Below are positions 1 to 5,437 of a stretch of 5,814 bases of DNA, in pieces (within the stretch, counting starts at the first letter, position 1; every line of letters begins with the position of its first letter). This DNA is from an uncultured Polaribacter sp. Its GTDB lineage: Bacteria; Bacteroidota; Bacteroidia; Flavobacteriales; Flavobacteriaceae. The stretch is taken from positions 1 through 5,814 of the forward strand of contig CALHCK010000113.1 of NCBI GenBank assembly GCA_937936695.1, given 5' to 3'. The notes beneath the pieces are model-generated. The model had not been told where the DNA came from, did not search any database, and saw nothing but the letters and a program-made list of their open reading frames with translations. Both the position numbers and the translations under genes were made by a program.

Positions 1-4
1 AGTA

Positions 5-1096
5 TTATTTTTTCTTCAGTTCGTTAATCATTTCAAAAACTCCATTTTGTGCGCTTTGAGTTCCGCTATTTACGATTACGACGTATCCAATTAACTTTTT
101 TCGGTCTATTTGTGCATAACAGAAAAAAGTTCCATCTGAACCAGCGTGTTCAGAAATTTGTTTGTTATTTTTTGTATAATTTCCCCATCCAATAGCATAT
201 TCATCTTTTGCTGTATGTAAAAAATTATACGTTTCTGAATTCAAAAAATCATTTTCTTTTGACAACCCCTTAATGTTAAGCTGAATAAATTTTGTATAGT
301 TATCAATATTCATACTTAAATCTCCAGCTGGCTCTGCTAAACTTAAATCATATTCCGTATTTGGATTTACAGGCACTATTTTCCCGTTTTCAATCCAATG
401 TCCATAAGGTTGATTTTGTGCATTACGGTTTGGCCAACCAAAAATGAAATCTATGTTCAAATTTGATTTTAATATTTCATTACATAAGTTTTCCCAAGAT
501 TTACAAGATACTTTTTCAAGCATCACGGTTGCAATACTATAACCTGCATTTGAATAATTATGATTAGCAGTATTATTAATTGCTGAAAGTGTTAGAACAT
601 AACGCACAAATTTTGCTCTTTTTTGTTGTTTATTACCCTTAAAGCTTGGTAATCTTTGATATTCAGCACCACTTGTAAAAGGTTGAATTTTCGCCCGATG
701 TGTTAATAAATCTTTTAGTGTTATGTTGTGATAGTCTTTATTTGATTTCTTTTTTAGTTTAGGAAATAAATCGAAAAATTTTGTATCCCATTGTATTTTA
801 TTCTTATCTACTAAATAGCCAGCTATAAAACCAGTGACTGCTTTGGTGTTAGAACCCAAATGGAAGAAATCATTAATATTAGCATTTGGCTTTTCATTCA
901 ATTCAGTTATTTTATGATGGCCCAAGATTTTTTTTATTGAAATTGAGTCCTTTGTAATAATTGCAAAAGTCATTTCGGGAATACTATCTTTTACCATAAT
1001 ATTTTTCGCAATTTTTTCAAAATCTTGAGCTTCCATTTTATTGAATGCTAACAATAAAATTATAATCAGTATTTTTCTATTTGTAATCTTGGTCAT
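5..1096 (-). CDS. Secreted serine hydrolase, class C beta-lactamase fold (Beta-lactamase family, PF00144-like)
   Basis: This 363-residue protein belongs to the serine beta-lactamase/penicillin-binding-like hydrolase superfamily. The visible motifs, in the right order, are S-x-x-K (SNTK, Ser82 nucleophile and Lys85), Y-x-N (YSN, Tyr181 to Asn183) and the H-x-G variant of the third motif (HAG, His317 to Gly319). Residues 8-18 form a hydrophobic signal segment (KILIIILLLAF) followed by MEAQ, so export to the periplasm is likely. I chose the ATG at 1096. The in-frame ATG at 1141 adds 15 residues that lie inside the upstream repeat and would bury the signal peptide, and that ATG depends on bases absent from the other repeat copy. 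The gene starts only 6 bp after the repeat. Family members include esterases, D-aminopeptidases and DD-peptidases as well as beta-lactamases, so the substrate is unknown and antibiotic resistance should not be assumed. Confidence 0.9.
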   Translation of the reverse strand: MTKITNRKILIIILLLAFNKMEAQDFEKIAKNIMVKDSIPEMTFAIITKDSISIKKILGHHKITELNEKPNANINDFFHLGSNTKAVTGFIAGYLVDKNKIQWDTKFFDLFPKLKKKSNKDYHNITLKDLLTHRAKIQPFTSGAEYQRLPSFKGNKQQKRAKFVRYVLTLSAINNTANHNYSNAGYSIATVMLEKVSCKSWENLCNEILKSNLNIDFIFGWPNRNAQNQPYGHWIENGKIVPVNPNTEYDLSLAEPAGDLSMNIDNYTKFIQLNIKGLSKENDFLNSETYNFLHTAKDEYAIGWGNYTKNNKQISEHAGSDGTFFCYAQIDRKKLIGYVVIVNSGTQSAQNGVFEMINELKKK

Positions 1097-1101
1097 ATTA
1101 A

Positions 1102-1250
1102 TGGTAACGGCTCTGTATAAGCCTTGTTGCGTTATTTTCAAGCTAAAAGTAAGTAAATTATTACTGAATAGAAAGTCTACGAGGACTTTCGAAAGTAAGC
1201 TAAAAGCCAGTAATAAGGTTTATACCTTGTTACCAGTCGTTTTTATTTTT
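1102..1250 (-). repeat. Palindromic intergenic repeat, copy 1 (attC-like or MITE-like)
   Basis: This copy aligns with 2056-2203. By hand count about 113 of 134 positions agree between 1102-1235 and 2056-2188, with one single-base gap, and a short matching tail follows (1239-1249 with 2193-2203). Nested inverted repeats are visible. TGGTAAC (1102-1108) pairs with GTTACCA (1229-1235). GTATAAGCC (1115-1123) pairs with GGTTTATAC (1217-1225) with one G-T wobble. TTATTACTG (1158-1166) pairs with CAGTAATAA (1208-1216). GAAAGTC (1171-1177) pairs with GACTTTC (1184-1190) around a 6-nt loop. The spacer between the two outer boxes is 6 nt on one side and 3 nt on the other, so the long hairpin is asymmetric. 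AAGCTAAAAG also occurs twice as a direct repeat (1140-1149, 1197-1206). No target-site duplication is visible at the ends. The last codons and the stop of the MOSC gene lie inside this copy. Confidence 0.88.
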
Positions 1251-2008
1251 AAAGTATCAGATTTATTAATAGTTCCAGTTTTTATAGGAATCAAATATAT
1301 TCCAAAATTAACTTTTCCGTTTGATTTATGCTCTTTTGCTAAAGTTCTAAGTGGCTCTTGTTTTTTATCTTTTTCACCACTTAAAGGATTAATTGTTATT
1401 AGCGAACATCTTTCTGTCTTTGAAATAACTTTAAATTCACATTCACCAATAATTAAACCTGTCCAAGTTTCCTCTTCAAAAGCTTTAAATCCAGATATAA
1501 TAATATTTGGTCTAAAACGATTCAACTCAATAGGAGTTTCAAGTTTTTTGTTTAATGCTTTAACTGATTCTCTAGATATTAAATGAATAGGATATATATC
1601 ATTAAATGAAATTTCTGTAGCGTTAGTCTTTCGTAATTTTTTTAAATTAACTTTAACTAGTTTGCTTTCTAATTTTAAGATACCTGTTAACCAATTATCA
1701 ATTTCACTGCTTATAATTTCCCCAGTGACATTCTTCTTGAATAGTGAAAGTTGTATATCATTAAATTCATTTTTGAAACAAATTATTTTAGATTCATTTT
1801 CGTAAATAACTTTCAGTTTGTCATTATTTATTTCAGTTTTAATTTTAAGTAATTCTGAATTTTCTCGAGCTGTTATTATTTCATTTTTAGCATTGGCTAT
1901 TCCAAAATACCTGTCATTTTCAAATCCGATTTTATTTACATTAACTTCAGTTATTTTCTGACCTTTTGTAGATTTAATTGGGTAAATGTATAAATCTTCT
2001 ATTTTCAT
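1220..2008 (-). CDS. MOSC-domain protein (YcbX/mARC-like, without ferredoxin domain)
   Basis: This 262-residue protein has an N-terminal MOSC beta-barrel (about residues 1-110, starting with the typical LYIYPIKS) and a MOSC domain (about 125-257). The MOSC signature is clear: NRFRPNIIISG (163-173), then TERC with Cys201, then TINPLSG and EPLRTL (218-223). In mARC and YcbX proteins the matching cysteine ligates the molybdenum of the Moco cofactor. The expected role is reduction of N-hydroxylated or N-oxide compounds in the cytoplasm, with electrons from a separate partner. E. coli YcbX carries a C-terminal 2Fe-2S domain, which is absent here. No signal peptide is seen. The start at 2008 gives the full N-terminal barrel, and the ATG follows an A-rich leader without a Shine-Dalgarno site. 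The reading frame runs into repeat copy 1, which provides the last residues and the TAA stop. The function is well supported at family level and the substrate is unknown. Confidence 0.9.
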   Translation of the reverse strand: MKIEDLYIYPIKSTKGQKITEVNVNKIGFENDRYFGIANAKNEIITARENSELLKIKTEINNDKLKVIYENESKIICFKNEFNDIQLSLFKKNVTGEIISSEIDNWLTGILKLESKLVKVNLKKLRKTNATEISFNDIYPIHLISRESVKALNKKLETPIELNRFRPNIIISGFKAFEEETWTGLIIGECEFKVISKTERCSLITINPLSGEKDKKQEPLRTLAKEHKSNGKVNFGIYLIPIKTGTINKSDTLKIKTTGNKV

Positions 2009-2055
2009 TTCTTGAGTTAAGTTATTGAGTACAGTTTGTATTTGAGTGTTATGGC

Positions 2056-2203
2056 TGGTAACGGCTCTGTATAAAGTTTGTTGCGTGTTTTCAAGCTAAA
2101 AGTAAGCAAATTATTACTGATTAGAAAGTTCGAGAGAACTTTCCCAAGTAAGCTATTAGCCAGCAATAAAATTTATACCTTGTTGGCAACTGGTTTTTAT
2201 TTT
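2056..2203 (-). repeat. Palindromic intergenic repeat, copy 2 (attC-like or MITE-like)
   Basis: This second copy of the repeat at 1102-1250 has the same orientation and lies between the MOSC gene and the TPR-like lipoprotein gene. Its central hairpin is GAAAGTTC (2124-2131) with GAACTTTC (2136-2143) around a GAGA loop. TTATTACTG (2111-2119) faces CAGCAATAA (2161-2169), with a single mismatch on the plus strand that becomes a G-T wobble on the minus strand. GTATAAA (2069-2075) pairs with TTTATAC (2172-2178). The outer end TGGTAAC (2056-2062) faces GTTGGCA (2182-2188), so the outermost box is less perfect than in copy 1. The interval between the neighbouring genes is about 200 bp and is almost filled by this element. 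No coding region, tRNA or U-tract terminator is evident within it. Confidence 0.88.
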
Positions 2204-2207
2204 CAAC

Positions 2208-2831
2208 CTATTGGAATACATTTGGTAAATCTGGTATTGTGTAATTACTAAATACTTGATTAAAAATTTTTTGCCTTATTTCAACCTCGCTCATATTCAA
2301 TTCTTCTTTCATTTTTTTATAAAAAATAAAGGCATCACTATCTTTGTTTTCAAGATTATTCAAAAATGTATCAAGATTGTTATCTAATAAAAATTGAATT
2401 ACTGAACAATAATAACCAAAATTCCCACATTTTGAAAGTGATATATTGTAGTGTTTCAATGAATTTTTATGGTCTTTCATTAATTCATAAGTTGTTGCTT
2501 TGTAGTAATTATACATCATTGGATTAATTTCCCTTATTGATTTTAAAGTAATAAAAGCTTTATTATAATTCCTTTCAATGAGTTGCAATCTAAATTCCAA
2601 AAGGTCAAAGAAATATTTTTCCTTACTTGAACTATTTAACTTTCTTAATTTATCTAAATATTTATAGGTCTTTGAAATTTCGATTTTGTTATATTTAAAT
2701 TCAGGGTCTTCATAATTTAGAGAATTATAACTGTGAATAAATAGCTCACAATATTTTTTATAGTCTTTTTTCCAATTATTACAAGAAGAAAAAATCGTAA
2801 ATATTATAAAAACTAAAATTATCTTTTTCAT
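2208..2831 (-). CDS. Small putative lipoprotein with TPR-like helices, function unknown
   Basis: I do not recognise this 207-residue protein by name. Its first 17 residues look like a lipoprotein signal peptide: MKK, a hydrophobic stretch, then FSSC with Cys17 as the likely lipidated residue. The mature part is rich in Lys, Asn, Tyr and Phe and looks all-helical. Residues 109-135 (YYKATTYELMKDHKNSLKHY and following) follow the spacing of a tetratricopeptide repeat, and residues about 75-101 could be a second, weaker one. A scaffold or protein-binding role at the membrane would fit, but that is inference. It sits between the repeat fragment at 2865-2877 and full repeat copy 2, so it may be cargo of the cassette-like array rather than a partner of the adjacent peptidase. 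The ATG at 2831 is the only start that keeps the signal peptide at the N-terminus. Confidence 0.75.
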   Translation of the reverse strand: MKKIILVFIIFTIFSSCNNWKKDYKKYCELFIHSYNSLNYEDPEFKYNKIEISKTYKYLDKLRKLNSSSKEKYFFDLLEFRLQLIERNYNKAFITLKSIREINPMMYNYYKATTYELMKDHKNSLKHYNISLSKCGNFGYYCSVIQFLLDNNLDTFLNNLENKDSDAFIFYKKMKEELNMSEVEIRQKIFNQVFSNYTIPDLPNVFQ

Positions 2832-2864
2832 TACTATTAATTTATATTTTAGAATCTTTTCGAA

Positions 2865-2877
2865 CTTGTTGCCAACT
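2865..2877 (-). repeat. Isolated end of the palindromic repeat at the junction with the core genes
   Basis: CTTGTTGCCAACT here matches the end of repeat copy 2 (CTTGTTGGCAACT, 2179-2191) at 12 of 13 bases and in the same orientation. The rest of the repeat is not visible on either side. It lies 34 bp upstream of the lipoprotein gene start and 15 bp downstream of the NlpC/P60 gene stop, where a border of the array would be expected. The sequence is short, so chance similarity is possible. Its position is the main argument for it. Confidence 0.45.
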
Positions 2878-2892
2878 ATTTAATAAACGTAA

Positions 2893-4077
2893 CTATTTAG
2901 TTTTTGCGTTTAAATCAACAATCAATTTGTCTTTAACACCAAGATAACGTTTAGCACCAAGGTATCTGTTTTTATTAAAAGAATCAAAATTTATCTGATT
3001 TTCATCCATAGACCCTAAATGTACGTTACCAGAAGCATGAATAAATTCTTGTTTATTATTACCCAACCAAATACCAACATGAGTAATACGTTGCTTTTTT
3101 TCTGGGGTAGCTTTTTTACCAAAAAACAGTAAATCACCTTTTTCTAAACCATCAAAAGTTAAATTTTTATCTACAGTTTTACCTGCTGTAATTTGTTGAG
3201 AAGCATCTCTAGGAATTATAAATCCATTTAAAAAATATACCATTTTAGTAAAACCACTACAATCTACACCTTTTGCAGAAGTACCTCCCCATAGGTAAGG
3301 AAAACCCATCATTTTTTTAGCAATAGCTTCTATGTTTTCTTTAGAAACAGTATTATTTTCTAACCAGAAATCATATAAAGAAGCTTCTGTTTTTTTTATA
3401 AAACCAATTCTGTTATCAGGATATTTAACTTTATAAAAAATACCATCTTCAGCTATATATTGTAAAATTCCACCCAAAGAAATGTCAGATACAATAGTTG
3501 AGTTTATTGAAGTATCAGTGTAAACATATCCAAAATTTTGAGTAAAAATCACTTTTTTAGCATTATTCCAACTCATAAAATCCTGTAAATTCATTCTAAC
3601 AATTCCGCCTTTGTCTACCCAAGAAATGTAATTGTCAGGAGTCTGTATTCTATAAAAATCACCTTTTTTATCTAACACCTTTAAAGGCATACCTAACAAA
3701 CCTTGTGTGCCTAATTCGGCAGAATGTTTTGGTTTAGAACGTATGTTAATAACAGAATTTTTAGCAACAGCGTATTTTAGGTTTCCAACGGCAGAGTCAG
3801 GTAAAAAACGCACATTATTTGTAAACTTACTATTAACATTTTTTAGCGTATCTAAAAGTAAAGAAAAAGCTTTTTTAGAAGTTGTTTCACCAGAAAGAAT
3901 AAGATTTCCGTTTTTGCTATTAAATTGAATGTCAAATAATTCAACTCTTTTGTCAGGAGCATGTATACTTTTAATTTTAGCAAAAACATCTTCTAAGTTA
4001 ATTTTGGTATTTGTAGTATTTTTACAAGACCAAAAAATAGCTAAAAAGAGCATGCAAATAAGCTGAAATATTTTCAT
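2893..4077 (-). CDS. NlpC/P60 cysteine peptidase lipoprotein with SH3-like domains (cell-wall endopeptidase)
   Basis: This 394-residue protein is predicted to cleave peptidoglycan stem peptides, most likely the gamma-D-glutamyl-diamino acid bond, as YkfC-type enzymes do. It has a lipoprotein-like signal peptide with Cys18 in an unusual box (IFWSC), then an N-terminal segment of unclear fold (about 25-95). Two bacterial SH3-like segments follow (about 102-160 and 178-232), then the C-terminal NlpC/P60 domain (about 246-385). The catalytic set is visible: Cys273 in VDCSGF, His333 in THVGIW and His347 in FIHAS. YLWGG just before the cysteine and LEKGDLLFF are also typical. I chose the ATG at 4077. 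A longer frame from 4113 would put 12 residues before the signal peptide and would start upstream of the best promoter-like sequence. It is divergent from kynU and is probably a core gene. Substrate specificity is inferred from architecture. Confidence 0.92.
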   Translation of the reverse strand: MKIFQLICMLFLAIFWSCKNTTNTKINLEDVFAKIKSIHAPDKRVELFDIQFNSKNGNLILSGETTSKKAFSLLLDTLKNVNSKFTNNVRFLPDSAVGNLKYAVAKNSVINIRSKPKHSAELGTQGLLGMPLKVLDKKGDFYRIQTPDNYISWVDKGGIVRMNLQDFMSWNNAKKVIFTQNFGYVYTDTSINSTIVSDISLGGILQYIAEDGIFYKVKYPDNRIGFIKKTEASLYDFWLENNTVSKENIEAIAKKMMGFPYLWGGTSAKGVDCSGFTKMVYFLNGFIIPRDASQQITAGKTVDKNLTFDGLEKGDLLFFGKKATPEKKQRITHVGIWLGNNKQEFIHASGNVHLGSMDENQINFDSFNKNRYLGAKRYLGVKDKLIVDLNAKTK

Positions 4078-4094
4078 TATAAATAAGTTTTTAG

Positions 4095-4102
4095 CTAAAG
4101 TA
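4095..4102 (-). promoter_or_regulatory. Possible -7 element for the NlpC/P60 gene
   Basis: On the minus strand this reads TACTTTAG, a 7 of 8 match to the Bacteroidetes -7 consensus TAnnTTTG, 17 bp before the chosen ATG. The nearest upstream TTG (complement of 4118-4120) is 15 bp away, shorter than the usual spacing of about 19-20, so the call is weak. If it is real, the transcript begins close to the start codon, which favours the 4077 start over 4113. Confidence 0.3.
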
Positions 4103-4124
4103 CAAAAAATCAAAACTCAAAAAA

Positions 4125-4155
4125 TTGAAATCTCAATAGTATTGTTTTATCTTTG
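4125..4155 (+). promoter_or_regulatory. Promoter of the kynU-kmo operon (Bacteroidetes sigma-A type)
   Basis: A TTG at 4125-4127 and TATCTTTG at 4148-4155 are separated by 20 bp. The latter is a full match to the Bacteroidetes -7 motif TAnnTTTG. Transcription would start around 4160, leaving a leader of about 15-17 nt before the kynU ATG at 4177. No Shine-Dalgarno sequence is present, as is usual in this phylum. No clear operator palindrome for a dedicated regulator was seen in this 99-bp divergent region. Confidence 0.6.
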
Positions 4156-4176
4156 AAATAAATCGTTTTTTCTCCA

Positions 4177-5436
4177 ATGAAATATCAAAATTCACACGCT
4201 TTTTCTAAACAGTTAGATGCAGCAGACTCGCTGTCTCATTACAGAAATCAGTTTCATATTCCTAAAGATAGTAATGGTAAAAATTGGTTATATTTTACAG
4301 GAAACTCTCTAGGGTTACAACCTAAAGCAACCAAAGAGTATATCAATCAAGAATTAGAAGATTGGGCTAATTTAGGAGTAGAAGGACATTTTGAAGCAAA
4401 AAATCCGTGGTTAAATTACCATGAATTATTAACGGATAAAATGGCCAAAATAGTAGGAGCAAAACCTATAGAAGTAGTGGTAATGAATACGCTTACTACT
4501 AATTTACACTTGCTTATGGTGTCTTTTTACAGACCTACTAAAACAAAATATAAAATTGTTATAGAAAGTGATGCTTTTCCGTCGGATAGATATGCGGTAC
4601 AATCTCAATTAAAATTTCATGGTTTTCCTGAAGATTCTATTATTGAATGGAAACCTAAAAAAGGAGAAGAATTATTAGATATTGCAGATTTAGAAACAAT
4701 TTTAGAAGCACAAGGAAATGAAATTGCAATGCTTTTAATTGGAGGTGTAAATTACTATACAGGACAATTTTTAGATTTAAAAAAAATAGCAGCTTTAGGG
4801 CATGCAAAAGACTGTGTTGTAGGTATAGATTTGGCACACGGAGCAGGAAATATACAGCCTAATTTGCATGAATCTGGGGTAGATTTTGCAGCTTGGTGTA
4901 CCTATAAATATTTAAACTCTGGTCCTGGAAGTTTGGCAGGCTTATTTGTGCATGAAAAACATGCAAATAATAAAAACTTGCCTCGTTTTGCAGGTTGGTG
5001 GAATCATAACAAAGCAACACGTTTTAATATGCGTATGCCTTTTGATGTAATGCAAGGAGCAGAGGGGTGGCAATTATCTAACCCACCAATATTATCTATG
5101 GCAGCTATTTTGGCATCTTTAGCTATTTTTGATGAAGTAGGAATGGATGCTTTAAGAGAAAAATCTGAAAAGCTAACGGGTTATTTTGAATATTTAATTA
5201 ACGAAATAGGTTCTGATGATATTAAAATTATTACTCCTAAAAACCCGAAAGAAAGAGGTTGCCAACTATCTATTCAGGTAAAAAATGCAGATAAAAGTTT
5301 GCATAAAAAATTAACAGAAAATAATGTTATTACAGATTGGAGAGAACCAGATGTAATACGTTGTGCACCTACACCATTATACAATTCTTTTGAAGATGTA
5401 TATAAAATGGTATCAATTTTAAAAACATTATTATAA
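4177..5436 (+). CDS. kynU: Kynureninase
   Basis: This PLP-dependent enzyme hydrolyses kynurenine or 3-hydroxykynurenine to anthranilate or 3-hydroxyanthranilate plus L-alanine in the cytoplasm. At 419 residues it has the usual bacterial length and appears complete. Family landmarks are clear: YFTGNSLGLQP (39-49), FPSDRYA (134-140), the PLP-contacting aspartate in GIDLAHGAGN (Asp218), and the Schiff-base lysine Lys244 in TYKYLNSGPG. FAGWWNH (271-277) and the C-terminal DVIRCAPTPLYN are also present; Arg395 in the latter matches the substrate carboxylate-binding arginine. The start at 4177 lies just after a good promoter. The next gene, kmo, begins one nucleotide after this stop. With KMO next door, 3-hydroxykynurenine is the likely physiological substrate, feeding NAD synthesis or tryptophan catabolism; which of these cannot be told from the window. 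Confidence 0.97.
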   Translation: MKYQNSHAFSKQLDAADSLSHYRNQFHIPKDSNGKNWLYFTGNSLGLQPKATKEYINQELEDWANLGVEGHFEAKNPWLNYHELLTDKMAKIVGAKPIEVVVMNTLTTNLHLLMVSFYRPTKTKYKIVIESDAFPSDRYAVQSQLKFHGFPEDSIIEWKPKKGEELLDIADLETILEAQGNEIAMLLIGGVNYYTGQFLDLKKIAALGHAKDCVVGIDLAHGAGNIQPNLHESGVDFAAWCTYKYLNSGPGSLAGLFVHEKHANNKNLPRFAGWWNHNKATRFNMRMPFDVMQGAEGWQLSNPPILSMAAILASLAIFDEVGMDALREKSEKLTGYFEYLINEIGSDDIKIITPKNPKERGCQLSIQVKNADKSLHKKLTENNVITDWREPDVIRCAPTPLYNSFEDVYKMVSILKTLL

Positions 5437-5437
5437 G

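Noticed and set aside
1109..1148. Promoter within the repeat reading toward the serine hydrolase (TTG, 18-19 bp, then a TATAC-type element)
   Set aside because: The downstream element does not match TAnnTTTG, so I do not call it. Read-through or an internal start remains open.
1102..1235. Classical IS or MITE with target-site duplication
   Set aside because: No matching direct duplications flank either copy and no transposase remnant is visible. A non-duplicating element remains possible and is kept as the alternative in the main finding.
1041..1586. Open frame of 181 codons on the plus strand
   Set aside because: It overlaps the signal-peptide end of the serine hydrolase, the whole repeat and the C-terminal part of the MOSC gene. 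It has no family resemblance and is a shadow frame.
2124..2143. Central hairpin of the repeat as a rho-independent terminator
   Set aside because: The stem is AT-rich and no T-tract follows it on either strand. It fits better as part of the larger repeat fold.
3707..3928. Open frame of 73 codons on the plus strand
   Set aside because: It lies antisense within the SH3-containing part of the NlpC/P60 gene, with no start context or family signal.
4655..4837. Leucine-rich 60-codon frame on the minus strand
   Set aside because: It is antisense to kynU. The Leu/Phe richness comes from complementing AT-rich coding sequence, not from a membrane protein.
5258..5269. GTTGCCAACTAT inside kynU, identical to 12 bases at 2868-2879
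   Set aside because: It encodes a normal stretch of kynureninase, and one 12-base match is expected by chance in a window of this size. It is not a repeat end.
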